From: Geomonas sp. RF6
Lineage (GTDB): Bacteria; Desulfobacterota; Desulfuromonadia; Geobacterales; Geobacteraceae
Direction of reading: 5' to 3'
DNA: 64,000 nt
Assembly: GCF_021044625.1 (NCBI RefSeq)
Contig: NZ_CP087999.1
Coordinates: forward strand, 4,237,001-4,301,000
Shown: piece by piece, positions 23,680-32,485 of the stretch
How positions within the stretch are numbered: the stretch's first letter is position 1
How the letters are laid out: each line of letters starts with the position of its first letter
Position numbers and translations under genes: made by a program
The notes under the pieces: model-generated
Database searches by the model: none
The model's input: the letters and a program-made list of their open reading frames with translations, nothing else
Told to the model about the DNA's origin: nothing

Positions 23680-24096
23680 ATGAAAAGCAAAAAGCTGTTC
23701 AGCGCCGTTCTCATCATTACCGTCGTTGTCCTCCTCGGCGTCCTCGCATCATATGTCCGGGTCGGCGCGACTGCTGACTCCGTTGCCATCCTCGAGACGA
23801 AGGGGATGACCTGTGGCAGTTGCTCCAAAAAGATCTCGACGGCTCTCCAGAAGCTCAAGGGGGTCGCGGTCACGGAGGTCGACGTGGAAGGGGGGTGGGT
23901 CATTGTCGGCTACGACAAGAAGGCTTTGCAGCCGGATGCTCTGGTGCAGAAGGTAACGGGCGCCGGCTTCAAGAGTAACCTTTATGCGGTTGTCACTCCT
24001 GAGCATTTCAAGCAGGTCACCGGGCGCGAGGTCGGAAAAAGCGCCACGGCGACGTCTGGATGCTGCGGCAAGGGCGGTTGTGGCGGGAATAGCTGA
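23680..24096 (+). CDS. Membrane-anchored or exported HMA-domain metal-binding protein
   Basis: The 138-residue protein starts at ATG 23680 with GGAG six bases upstream. An N-terminal hydrophobic helix (about 6-26) would export or anchor it, followed by one HMA domain with GMTCGSCSKKI (CxxC, about 43-53). The C-terminus ends with CCGKGGCGGN, a second likely metal site. HMA domains bind Cu(I), Hg(II) or other soft metals; the CxxC pair is intact. An M23 peptidase gene follows after 3 bp. A sigma-54-like promoter and AGAATATTCT pair precede it, which ties it to the CusCBA-type operon downstream. Confidence 0.85.
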   Translation: MKSKKLFSAVLIITVVVLLGVLASYVRVGATADSVAILETKGMTCGSCSKKISTALQKLKGVAVTEVDVEGGWVIVGYDKKALQPDALVQKVTGAGFKSNLYAVVTPEHFKQVTGREVGKSATATSGCCGKGGCGGNS

Positions 24097-24099
24097 TAG

Positions 24100-24681
24100 A
24101 TGATCGTTCGCAGCATCGCTACAGCATTCTTCCTTTGCGTCTTTCCCCTCCTGGCACGCGCGGATCTGAACCTCCCCGTCACTGGCACCGTCACCTCCGG
24201 CGTGGGGTGGCGGGTCGACCCCTTCGGTAGCGGCAAGCTCCTCTTTCACCGCGGTATCGACATTTCCGTCCCCGCAGGGACCCCGGTCCGTGCAACCCGC
24301 AGCGGTCGCGTCTCCTTTGCCGGCCTGCACGGCGGCCACGGAAGCACAGTCATCATCAAGCACGAAAACGGCGAGAGCACGCTCTACGGGCACAACTCTT
24401 CTCTGGCCGTGCCGGTGGGGACGCGTGTGGCGGCCGGTGACGTCATCGCCTATTCCGGGAACTCCGGCAGGTCGACCGGTCCGCATGTGCACTACGAGGT
24501 GCTCAATGGTGAAGGGGAGATCACTCAGACTGCAAGGATCGAGCAGGTTCCGAATGAAAAGGAGGCTCTCCGCAACGATAAGAGGCGGCAGCAGGAACTA
24601 CTGATGGACGAGGCAATGGATTCCATCCTGAGCAGGATCAGAGAGACGTTGCCTGAAACCGATGGAGGAAAGGGAGGCTAA
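24100..24681 (+). CDS. M23-family (LytM) metallopeptidase
   Basis: The 193-residue protein has a signal peptide (MIVRSIATAFFLCVFPLLARA) and one peptidase M23 domain. The zinc ligands appear as HRGIDI (HxxxD) and HVHYE (HxH), with LYGHNS between them; M23 enzymes of this kind cut peptide cross-links in cell-wall peptidoglycan. The mature domain begins almost at once, without LysM or coiled-coil parts, and a ~45-residue charged helix closes the protein. The gene begins 3 bp after the HMA gene, so both are translated together. Its presence in a metal-linked unit may reflect cell-envelope remodelling under metal stress, which is inference. Confidence 0.88.
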   Translation: MIVRSIATAFFLCVFPLLARADLNLPVTGTVTSGVGWRVDPFGSGKLLFHRGIDISVPAGTPVRATRSGRVSFAGLHGGHGSTVIIKHENGESTLYGHNSSLAVPVGTRVAAGDVIAYSGNSGRSTGPHVHYEVLNGEGEITQTARIEQVPNEKEALRNDKRRQQELLMDEAMDSILSRIRETLPETDGGKGG

Positions 24682-24798
24682 GGCTCGGCTACGATGTTCC
24701 TCGACACAATACGCCGCTGATGATACTTTAGTCCCGCCCAATCTTGCCGAAAAGTGTCATAGAGAAATTTTCCCCGTGATACACAAGCAAAAGGTCCT

Positions 24799-25917
24799 AT
24801 GGAAAGATCAACTATAACCAGATCGTTTCTCCTCCTTTCCTTCATCGTAGCCATAAGTCTGCTGCACTATCTCACTCCTCTCCATCTCCCTTACCTGCAC
24901 GACATATTCCAGAGACTGTACTACCTGCCGATAATCCTTGCCGCCCTGTGGTTCGGATTCAGAGGGGGGCTCGTATGCTCGATCGTTGTGAGCTTCGCCT
25001 ATGCTCCGCACGTACTCTTTCAATGGGGCGGGGAACTCACCCTCGAGATGGAGAAGTACCTGGAAATCATCCTCTACAACATCGTCGGCGGCGTGACCGG
25101 GATCCTCTCGCAACGTGAGCGTGAGCGTGCGGTGGAGTTGCAAAAGACTGCGCGGGGGCTCGAGGAGTCGTATCAGAAGCTGCAGCAGCAGTCGGAACGG
25201 ATCATGGCGATTGAGGAGCAGTTGCGCCGCTCGGAGAGGCTTTCAACGCTGGGCGAGATGGCTGCGGTGCTGGCGCACGAGATCCGCAATCCCCTCGGCT
25301 CCATCCGCGGCACAGCGGAGATCCTCAGAGACGACTACCCTCCGGCCGATCCGAAGCACGAGTTCATCGAGATCCAGATAAAGGAGACGGAGCGGCTGAA
25401 CCGCGTCGTGGAGGGATTCCTCAACATGGCGCGACCGCAGCCGGCGGAGATGCAGGCGTGCAGCCTCCAGGAGGAGCTGGAAACGATAGCGACCCTCACT
25501 GCGGCGGATGCAAAGAAGCGGCAGGTGACCCTTGTGCTGGAAAGGCCTGCGGAGCCGGTGGTACTCACGGCGGACGGCGAGAAGCTGCGGCAGGCATTCC
25601 TCAATATCGTTATCAACGCGCTCCAGGCGACGCCGCCGGGAGGGAGTCTCACCATCTCCACGGAACTTCGGGGGGAGCAGGCCCCTGAGATGTGCGAGAT
25701 ACGGTTTCGCGACACCGGCCCCGGGATCGATCCCGAAATGCTGGAAAAGATCTTCGAGCCGTTCTACACCACGAAGACGTACGGGACCGGACTCGGCCTC
25801 GCGGTGACGAAGAAGATCATAGAGAGCCATCGTGGGATGTTGCAGGTGGAGAGCGAGTTGGGGAAGGGGACTATGGTAAAGGTTTCTCTTCCGATGGAGC
25901 GGCCGAAAGCGGCCTAG
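24799..25917 (+). CDS. Membrane sensor histidine kinase (NtrB/ZraS-like)
   Basis: The 372-residue protein has three to four N-terminal membrane helices (residues 8-105) with almost no periplasmic domain, a coiled-coil linker (105-145), a HisKA domain with phospho-acceptor His160 in LAHEIRNPLGSIRGTAEIL, and an HATPase domain with Asn273, DTGPGI (305-310) and GTGLGL. The HisKA type is that of kinases pairing with NtrC-family sigma-54 activators. No response regulator gene lies beside it. It follows the M23 gene by 117 bp, and both flanking metal units carry sigma-54-like promoters, so it may sense metal or envelope stress and control them. That partnership is a prediction. Confidence 0.88.
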   Translation: MERSTITRSFLLLSFIVAISLLHYLTPLHLPYLHDIFQRLYYLPIILAALWFGFRGGLVCSIVVSFAYAPHVLFQWGGELTLEMEKYLEIILYNIVGGVTGILSQRERERAVELQKTARGLEESYQKLQQQSERIMAIEEQLRRSERLSTLGEMAAVLAHEIRNPLGSIRGTAEILRDDYPPADPKHEFIEIQIKETERLNRVVEGFLNMARPQPAEMQACSLQEELETIATLTAADAKKRQVTLVLERPAEPVVLTADGEKLRQAFLNIVINALQATPPGGSLTISTELRGEQAPEMCEIRFRDTGPGIDPEMLEKIFEPFYTTKTYGTGLGLAVTKKIIESHRGMLQVESELGKGTMVKVSLPMERPKAA

Positions 25918-25978
25918 GTGGGTAGATATGTGGCGCAGTGCGACAGGCTGCCCCGACGTCTTACGCTAATGAGCATGA

Positions 25979-26010
25979 AGAATATTCTGGGGCCTGCTGT
26001 AGAATATTCT
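25979..26010 (+). promoter_or_regulatory. Paired AGAATATTCT palindromes upstream of the CusCBA-type operon
   Basis: AGAATATTCT occurs at 25979-25988 and 26001-26010, 22 bp apart. The second copy is 84 bp (centre to -12) upstream of the sigma-54-like promoter at 26076; in the HMA unit the matching distance is about 105 bp. The difference is close to two helical turns, so the face of the DNA is similar. Confidence 0.7.
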
Positions 26011-26075
26011 CTGGTCTCTGCTGCTCTTACCGCTTCAGATCCCAATATGCCTTGCTAAAATAGATACTTACCTTT

Positions 26076-26091
26076 TGGCATACATCCTGCT
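26076..26091 (+). promoter_or_regulatory. Sigma-54-like (-24/-12) promoter of the metal efflux operon
   Basis: TTGGCATACATCCTGCT contains GG at 26077-26078 and GC at 26089-26090 with exactly 10 bases between, the defining spacing of sigma-54 promoters. The start would be near 26102, 25 bp before the ATG at 26127. Confidence 0.65.
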
Positions 26092-26126
26092 CATGCCGTA
26101 CTCATGAATTCAGGAGAGGTTAAACA

Positions 26127-27401
26127 ATGAACGCTAGACTCCGACTGTGCGCCCTTGCCGTAACTCTGCTTCTTTCTGCCGGCACTCTATCTGCCGCCGA
26201 AACGAAGCCGCCAGTTGAAAACCTTGGTGCCCTCGTAGAGACCGCGCTCAGCAACAACCCGGAGCTCGCCGGATCGCAAGCGCGCTGGCAGATGTTCACC
26301 AACCGCGCGGCGCAGGCGACAGCGTTCGAAGACCCCATGCTGATGCTGAAGGTGCAAAACGGCATCATCACGGATCCGTTCAACTTCAGCAAGGACCCCA
26401 TGACCCAGAAGGTGATCGGCATCTCACAGCAGATCCCGTTTTTCGGCAAAAGGGCTCTCAAAGGGGAGGTAGCCGCGAGGGAAGCGGAGGCGCTGCACTG
26501 GACCCATGAGGAGCGCAAGCTCGAGCTCGCCAGGATGGTGAAGGAGAACTACTACCAGATCTACTTCACCGACAAGGCGCTTGCCATCGTGGACAAGAAC
26601 ATACGGATCATGGACGACTTCATCACCCTCGCCCAGACGAAGTACTCGGTGGGGCAGGGGATGCAGCAGGACGTCTTCAAGTCCCAGGTGGAGAGGTCGA
26701 AGATGCTGGACATGAGGATCGGCCTGGAGCAGCAGCGCGCGAGCCTCGTGGCGGCGCTGAATGCGCTCCTTTACCGCCCGGCCACCACGCCGGTCGGCAC
26801 CATCCCCGATTTCGAGCTCACTCCTTTGGCTCTCACCGCAGAGGAGCTGCGAAACCGCGCTCTGGAGAGGCGCCCGCAGATAAAGGGGCTGCAGGCCCAG
26901 ATCGAGAAGGCGACCGCGGGGCGCAAACTGGCGCAGCGGGAATTCTACCCGGACTTCAACGTGTCGCTGGAATACATGCAGCGCCAGCCTTCCATGAACG
27001 ATGAAGGGCTCGACATGTACAGCCTCGGGGTGACCTTCAACCTCCCGGTGCAGCAGAAGCGACGTCATGCGATGGTGGCGGAGGCCAATTCCGAGATCAA
27101 TATGGCGACGGCCGAGGTGAACATGTTCCGTAACACGGTCGATGCCGGGATAGCCGACCTTCTCGCAAAGCTTGAGAAGAGGCGCAGACTGGTGGAGCTG
27201 TACAAGACCGGGATCATCCCACAGGCCGAGCAGTCGCTGGAGTCGGCGACCATCGGCTACCGGGTCAACAAGGTCGATTTCCTCTCGCTACTGGACAGCA
27301 GGAATACCCTCTTCGGCTACGAGCGCGAGTACTACGAATCGATGGCGGAGTACCAGATGCAGCTGGCGCAGCTGGAAGCTCTCGTCGGCGGGCTGAAATA
27401 A
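26127..27401 (+). CDS. Outer-membrane efflux protein, TolC/CusC family
   Basis: The 424-residue protein has a signal peptide cleaved near LSAAE and two outer-membrane efflux repeats (OEP) with long heptad-rich helices, for example TDKALAIVDKNIRIMDDF and the C-terminal LLAKLEKRRRLVELYKTG. These form the periplasmic tunnel of trimeric TolC-like proteins. The sequence DPMLMLKVQNG near residue 73 and the Met-rich stretches are common in heavy-metal CusC/CzcC-type members. ATG 26127 follows GGAGAGG. It heads a unit of outer-membrane, fusion and RND genes and carries the sigma-54-like promoter. There is no lipoprotein Cys, unlike E. coli CusC. Confidence 0.9.
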   Translation: MNARLRLCALAVTLLLSAGTLSAAETKPPVENLGALVETALSNNPELAGSQARWQMFTNRAAQATAFEDPMLMLKVQNGIITDPFNFSKDPMTQKVIGISQQIPFFGKRALKGEVAAREAEALHWTHEERKLELARMVKENYYQIYFTDKALAIVDKNIRIMDDFITLAQTKYSVGQGMQQDVFKSQVERSKMLDMRIGLEQQRASLVAALNALLYRPATTPVGTIPDFELTPLALTAEELRNRALERRPQIKGLQAQIEKATAGRKLAQREFYPDFNVSLEYMQRQPSMNDEGLDMYSLGVTFNLPVQQKRRHAMVAEANSEINMATAEVNMFRNTVDAGIADLLAKLEKRRRLVELYKTGIIPQAEQSLESATIGYRVNKVDFLSLLDSRNTLFGYEREYYESMAEYQMQLAQLEALVGGLK

Positions 27402-27405
27402 ACAA

Positions 27406-27806
27406 AAAGGCGAACTTCCACCGCAAAGACGCAAAGGACGCAAAGGAAATCGCGCAAAGGAAAAGCCGAAAGAGGGATGGGGGCTAGCGCGTATGCCGCT
27501 GCTCCATGGTCGTTCCCAAGGTCATCTTGGGAACGCAGTTGGGAGCAAAGCTCCGGCTTTGCATCCGCGCAGCGGATAATCAATGGTCGCTCAAGTGGCG
27601 AGGCTGAGCCTCGCGGGCAAGTGCGTTCCCAAGCTGGAGCTTGGGAACGAGTCGGAACGAGTCGGATAAAAGGAAAAGGCGAACTTCCACCGCAAAGACG
27701 CAAAGGACGCAAAGAGAACCACGCAAAGAAAGGCTGAATGCATCAAAGGGAAGCAAAGATGTTTCTTTGCGGCTGTTCTTTGCGCTCTTTGCGCCTTTGC
27801 GGTGGG
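27406..27806. repeat. Intergenic repeat cluster between the efflux genes
   Basis: The 446-bp gap holds several repeats and no gene. GGCGAACTTCCACCGCAAAG followed by ACGCAAAGGACGCAAAG occurs at 27406-27446 and 27673-27714, and inverted (CTTTGCGCCTTTGCGGTGGG) at 27776-27806. Two hairpins, CGTTCCCAAG-N5-CTTGGGAACG (27511-27535) and a 26-bp palindrome of the same core (27624-27649), lie inside. The cluster splits an otherwise tight operon and may reduce downstream expression or contain its own promoter. Confidence 0.75.
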
Positions 27807-27847
27807 TGTTGTGATTTTTTTTGATTCTACCTATGAGGTACTGATTG

Positions 27848-29230
27848 ATGGCCCTTAACAAGAGAGTGGCAATTCCCATCGCGATCATCGTTCTTGCAGC
27901 CGCTGCCGGAGGCGGGTGGTACCTGTGGCAGGGGAAGCATAAAGCGCCTGCGCAGCAGAAGGTCGCGGAGGGGAAGGTACTTTATACCTGCGCGATGCAT
28001 CCCTTTATCATCAAGGACAAGCCGGGGACATGCCCGATCTGCGGCATGGCCCTGATCAAGAAGGTCGATGCTGCCGGCGGCCAGCCGAGCGCCGAGCAGC
28101 AGGCGATGCTCGGGCATGTCTCGGTCTCTCCCACCCAGCAGATCATGGCGAACGTGGCGACGGTGACCGCCGGAGAGAGCGCTCTTTCCAAGGAGGTTAA
28201 CGCGGTCGGTATCGTGCAGTTCGACCAGTCGCGGCAAAGCAAGGTGACCGCGTGGATCGCGGGGCGCATCGACAAGCTAAACGTGAATGCCGTGGGGGCC
28301 ATGGTAAGCAAGAACCAGCCGGTGGCGGAGATCTATTCCCCCGATCTCCTGGCGACCCAGCAGGAATACCTCCTGGCTGTGAAGAGCCGTGACCAGCTGA
28401 AGAATTCCCCCATCACCGCCATCTCCCAAAACGGCGATGGGCTCGTGCAGTCCGCAAGACAGCGGCTGCAGCTCTTCGGGGTGAAGGACAGCCAGATCGC
28501 CGAGCTGGAGAGGGCGGGGAAACCGACGATCCGCCTGCCGATCTACACCCCCCTTTCCGGCGTCGTCATCGAGAAGATGGTGCAGCAGGGGCAGTACGTC
28601 AACACCGGCGACGTCCTCTTCAACATCGCCGACCTCTCCACCGTCTGGGTGGAGGTGGAGGTGTACGAGAACGAGTTCCCCAACATCCACATCGGCCAGA
28701 GGGTGGAGATCCGCTCCCAATCCTTCCCCGGCAAGCCCTTCGTGGGGCGCGTCGCCTTCATCTACCCCTTCCTCGATCCGAAGACGAGGACCGTAAAGGT
28801 GAGGGTGGAGATGCCCAACCCCGGGATGCGGCTGAAACCGGACATGTTCGTCAACGCCGTCATCAAGGTGCCCCTCGGCAAGTCTCTCGTGGTCCCCATG
28901 AGCGCGGTCATCGACACCGGGAAGAGAAAGGTGGTGTGGGTGGAGACCTCGCCGGGGATGTTCGAGCCGCGCGACGTTCAGGTGGGACAGCAGACCGACG
29001 ACCAGGTCCAGATCCTTTCCGGCCTGAAGGCCGGGGAAAAGGTGGCGGTCTCCGGAGGGTACCTCATCGACTCCGAGTCGCAGCTGAAAGGCGGGAGCGG
29101 TCAGGATCACAGCAATATGCCGGGAATGAAGACCGATCAGAAGGGGGGCGCGCCTGCCGCTCCGGCGACCCCTCCGGCACGCAAGGCGCCGGCCGGCGGG
29201 TCGATGAACATGGACGACATGAAGATGTAA
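27848..29230 (+). CDS. cusB: Heavy-metal RND efflux periplasmic adaptor (CusB-like) with metal-binding domain
   Basis: The 460-residue protein has an N-terminal membrane anchor (residues 7-25) and then a heavy-metal-binding domain with YTCAMHPFI and CPICGMALIKK. The core that follows is a membrane fusion protein: beta-barrel, lipoyl and hairpin parts, with IYTPLSGVVIEKMVQQGQYV marking the lipoyl domain and RVAFIYPFLDPKTRTVKVRV typical of the heavy-metal branch. The C-terminus is Met-rich (GSMNMDDMKM). It joins the RND pump to the outer-membrane channel and probably delivers Cu(I) or Ag(I). ATG 27848 is preferred over the adjacent TTG 27845. The RND gene follows after 50 bp. Confidence 0.9.
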   Translation: MALNKRVAIPIAIIVLAAAAGGGWYLWQGKHKAPAQQKVAEGKVLYTCAMHPFIIKDKPGTCPICGMALIKKVDAAGGQPSAEQQAMLGHVSVSPTQQIMANVATVTAGESALSKEVNAVGIVQFDQSRQSKVTAWIAGRIDKLNVNAVGAMVSKNQPVAEIYSPDLLATQQEYLLAVKSRDQLKNSPITAISQNGDGLVQSARQRLQLFGVKDSQIAELERAGKPTIRLPIYTPLSGVVIEKMVQQGQYVNTGDVLFNIADLSTVWVEVEVYENEFPNIHIGQRVEIRSQSFPGKPFVGRVAFIYPFLDPKTRTVKVRVEMPNPGMRLKPDMFVNAVIKVPLGKSLVVPMSAVIDTGKRKVVWVETSPGMFEPRDVQVGQQTDDQVQILSGLKAGEKVAVSGGYLIDSESQLKGGSGQDHSNMPGMKTDQKGGAPAAPATPPARKAPAGGSMNMDDMKM

Positions 29231-29280
29231 TCTAAGCCTTTGGCGTATCGTTTCACCCCTGTGGAAAGGCTCGTAACGTT

Positions 29281-32200
29281 ATGATCGAAAAACTCATCGA
29301 ATACTCCGCCCGCAACCGGGTCATCGTCCTCATGCTCTTTGGCCTGATCATCGCCTGGGGCGTCTGGTCGGTGTACAAGACTCCTGTCGACGCGATCCCG
29401 GACCTCTCGGACAACCAGGTCATCGTCTTCACCGACTACCCGGGGCGCTCGCCGCAGGTCGTCGAGGACCAGGTGACCTACCCGCTGGCGGTGAACCTGC
29501 AGGGGCTCCCGCAGGTGCGTGCGGTGCGCGCCTCGTCCGCCTTCGGCTTCTCCATGATCTACGTGATCTTCGAGGACAAGGCGGACATCTACTGGGCCCG
29601 CACACGCGTCCTCGAACGCCTGAACTATGCGGCGTCGCTCCTCCCGCCGGGTGTCGTGCCGACACTTGGTCCTGACGGCACCGGTGTCGGGCACGTCTTC
29701 TGGTACACCATCCAGGGGAAAGGGTACGATCTCGAGCAGCTGAGAACGCTGCAGGACTGGTTCGTGCGCTATCAGCTCAATACGGTCCCCGGCGTCGCAG
29801 AGGTCGCCTCCATCGGCGGGTTTGTGCGCGAGTACCAGATCGACCTCGACCCCAACAAGCTCTTTGCCTACAACATAAAGGTCAACAAGGTCATGGATGC
29901 CGTGAAGGCATCGAACAAGGACGTCGGCGGCCGCCTCATGGAGCAGTCCGACGCGGAGTACCTGATCCGCGGCCGCGGCTACGTGAAGTCCACCGCGGAC
30001 CTCGAGAACATCGTCGTCGGCGCCGATATGCGGGGGACGCCGATCTACCTCAAGAACCTCGGCACCGTGCAGATGGGAGGCGCCATCCGGCGCGGCCTTC
30101 TGGAGATGAACGGGGAGGGTGAGGCGGTCGGCGGCATCGTGGTCATGCGCTACGGCGAGAACGCCCACGACGTCATAAAGCGCGTGAAGGGGAAGATCGC
30201 GGAGCTGGAGAAGGGTCTCCCTCCCGGTGTGAAGATCATGGTCTCCTACGACCGCTCCGACCTCATTGCCCGGGCCATCGACACGCTGAAGCACTCGCTC
30301 TTGGAGGAGTCGGTCGTCGTTTCGCTCGTCATCCTCGTCTTCCTCCTCCACTTCCAGAGCGCGCTCGTCATCGTCCTCACGCTGCCGATCTCGGTGCTGA
30401 TCTCCTTCATCACCATGAAGCTCATGGGGGTGACCTCCAACATCATGTCGCTCGGCGGTATCGCCATCGCCATCGGGGTCCTCGTCGACGCCGGGGTCAT
30501 CATGGTGGAGAACTGCTACCGCCACCTCTCGGAGATGCCGCCGGAGGAGCGCGCAGCACGGCGCCTGGAGGTCGTCATCACCTCCGCGAAGCAGGTGGGA
30601 CGCGCCATATTCTTCTCCCTTGCCATCATCGTCCTCTCCTTCGTCCCCGTCTTCATGCTAGAGGGGCAGGAGGGGAAGCTCTTCCATCCGCTGGCCTTCA
30701 CCAAGACCTTCTCCATGATGGGCTCGGCATTCATCGCCATCACCCTGGTGCCGGTCCTCATGTACTACTTCATGCGCGGCAAGATGCCGCCGGAGAGCTC
30801 GAACCCGGTCTCCACCTTCTTCATCAGGCTGTACTCGCCGGTGATCCGCTGGGTCCTCAAGTGGAAGAAGACGACCATAGCGCTGAACATCCTTGCGCTC
30901 GCGCTCGCGGTCCCCATGTTCATGAGCCTCGGCTCCGAGTTCATGCCGCCGCTCGACGAGGGCTCCTTGCTGTACATGCCGGTGACGCTACCCAACGTCT
31001 CCATAACCGAGGCGAAGCGCCTGATTCAGGTGCAGGACACCATCATAAAGAGCGTGCCGGAGGTGGAGCACGTGCTCGGCAAGGTGGGGCGTGCAGAGAC
31101 CTCCACGGACCCGGCTCCCGTATCGATGTTCGAGTCCATCATCATCCTCAAGCCGAAGGAGCAGTGGCGCGCCGGGATCACCAAGGCTGACATCGTCTCC
31201 GAACTGGACGGGAAGCTGCAGCAGATCGGGGTGCGAAACGGCTGGACCCAGCCGATCATCAACCGCATCAACATGCTCTCCACCGGCGTGCGCACCGACC
31301 TCGGCGTGAAGATTTTCGGCTCCGACCTGAACGTCCTGAAGGACCTCGCGGTCCAGGCGGAGGCGATCCTGAAGCCGATTCCGGGGGCGGCGGACGTCGT
31401 CGCCGAGCGCGTCACCGGCGGCAACTATATAGACATCGACGTCGACCGCGAAGCTGCCGCGCGCTACGGCGTGAGTGTCGGCGACGTGCAGGACGTAATC
31501 GAGACCGCGCTCGGCGGCGAGATGCTCTCCACCACCGTCGAGGGGCGAAACCGTTTCCCGATCCGGATCCGCTACATGCGCGACTACCGCGACAACATCC
31601 CGGCGATCCGGCGCATGCTCGTCTCCGGCATGGAAGGCGCCCAGGTCTCCCTTTCCCTGGTGACGAAGCTGAAGGTCTCCACCGGCGCTCCCGAGATCAA
31701 CTCGGAAGGGGGGCTCCTGCGCTCCCTCGTCTTCCTCAACGTACGCGGGCGCGACATGGGGAGCTTCGTCACCGAGGCGAAGACGGTCCTGGAGAAAAAC
31801 CTGAAGCTCCCGCCGGGATACTACGTAACGTGGTCCGGTCAGTGGGAGAACCAGATCCGCGCCAAGGCGCGGCTGCAGGTCCTTGTCCCTCTCGGCATGG
31901 TGATCATCTTCATCCTCCTCTTCTTCACCTTCCACTCCGCCCTCGAGGCGAGCATGGTCATGCTATCGGTGCCGTTCGCGCTGGTGGGAGGGGTCTACCT
32001 CGTCGCTGCCCTCGGCTACAACCTCTCGGTGGCGGTGTGGGTCGGCTTCATCGCTCTGTACGGCATTGCGGTCGAGACCGGGGTGGTAATGGTAATCTAT
32101 CTGCATGAGGCTCTCGACAAGCGGCTCCTGAAGGGGCCGGTCACCGAGGAGGATATCTACGAGGCGACATTCGAGGGAGCTGTCCTGAGGCTTCGCCCGA

Positions 32201-32418
32201 AGCTGATGACCGTCGCGGTCGCTCTTCTCGGCCTGATCCCGATCATGTGGTCCACCGGCACCGGCGCGGACGTCATGAAGCCGATCGCGGCGCCGATGAT
32301 CGGCGGCATGATCTCCTCCGCGGTCCACGTCTTGATCATGACCCCGGTGATCTTTGTCCTCATGAAAAAGCGCGACTTGAAACGCGGAGTTCTCAAGTAC
32401 TCGGGCATGAAGCACTAG
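29281..32418 (+). CDS. cusA: Heavy-metal efflux RND pump (CusA/CzcA family)
   Basis: The 1045-residue protein has the 12-helix, two-porter layout of HME-RND pumps. Signatures are TPVDAIPDLSDNQVIVFT at the start, GGIAIAIGVLVDAGVIMVEN in helix 4 with its charged residues, and FIALYGIAVETGVVMVIYL in helix 10. The periplasmic motifs SLLYMPVTLP, KVGRAETSTDPAP and NRINMLSTGV match Cu/Ag (Cus-type) pumps, including the Met residues of YMP and MLSTG, so monovalent copper or silver is the likely substrate rather than Zn/Co. It exports metal from periplasm or cytoplasm through the CusC-like channel using the proton gradient. Confidence 0.93.
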   Translation: MIEKLIEYSARNRVIVLMLFGLIIAWGVWSVYKTPVDAIPDLSDNQVIVFTDYPGRSPQVVEDQVTYPLAVNLQGLPQVRAVRASSAFGFSMIYVIFEDKADIYWARTRVLERLNYAASLLPPGVVPTLGPDGTGVGHVFWYTIQGKGYDLEQLRTLQDWFVRYQLNTVPGVAEVASIGGFVREYQIDLDPNKLFAYNIKVNKVMDAVKASNKDVGGRLMEQSDAEYLIRGRGYVKSTADLENIVVGADMRGTPIYLKNLGTVQMGGAIRRGLLEMNGEGEAVGGIVVMRYGENAHDVIKRVKGKIAELEKGLPPGVKIMVSYDRSDLIARAIDTLKHSLLEESVVVSLVILVFLLHFQSALVIVLTLPISVLISFITMKLMGVTSNIMSLGGIAIAIGVLVDAGVIMVENCYRHLSEMPPEERAARRLEVVITSAKQVGRAIFFSLAIIVLSFVPVFMLEGQEGKLFHPLAFTKTFSMMGSAFIAITLVPVLMYYFMRGKMPPESSNPVSTFFIRLYSPVIRWVLKWKKTTIALNILALALAVPMFMSLGSEFMPPLDEGSLLYMPVTLPNVSITEAKRLIQVQDTIIKSVPEVEHVLGKVGRAETSTDPAPVSMFESIIILKPKEQWRAGITKADIVSELDGKLQQIGVRNGWTQPIINRINMLSTGVRTDLGVKIFGSDLNVLKDLAVQAEAILKPIPGAADVVAERVTGGNYIDIDVDREAAARYGVSVGDVQDVIETALGGEMLSTTVEGRNRFPIRIRYMRDYRDNIPAIRRMLVSGMEGAQVSLSLVTKLKVSTGAPEINSEGGLLRSLVFLNVRGRDMGSFVTEAKTVLEKNLKLPPGYYVTWSGQWENQIRAKARLQVLVPLGMVIIFILLFFTFHSALEASMVMLSVPFALVGGVYLVAALGYNLSVAVWVGFIALYGIAVETGVVMVIYLHEALDKRLLKGPVTEEDIYEATFEGAVLRLRPKLMTVAVALLGLIPIMWSTGTGADVMKPIAAPMIGGMISSAVHVLIMTPVIFVLMKKRDLKRGVLKYSGMKH

Positions 32419-32485
32419 CACCTCTCCGGGTGCCGCAAATACCATTGAGTTCACTACATCCAACAACAGGAAGGAGACAACACCA

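Noticed and set aside
26120-26518. Reverse frame over the start of the TolC-like gene
   Set aside because: Antisense to a gene with signal peptide and OEP features.
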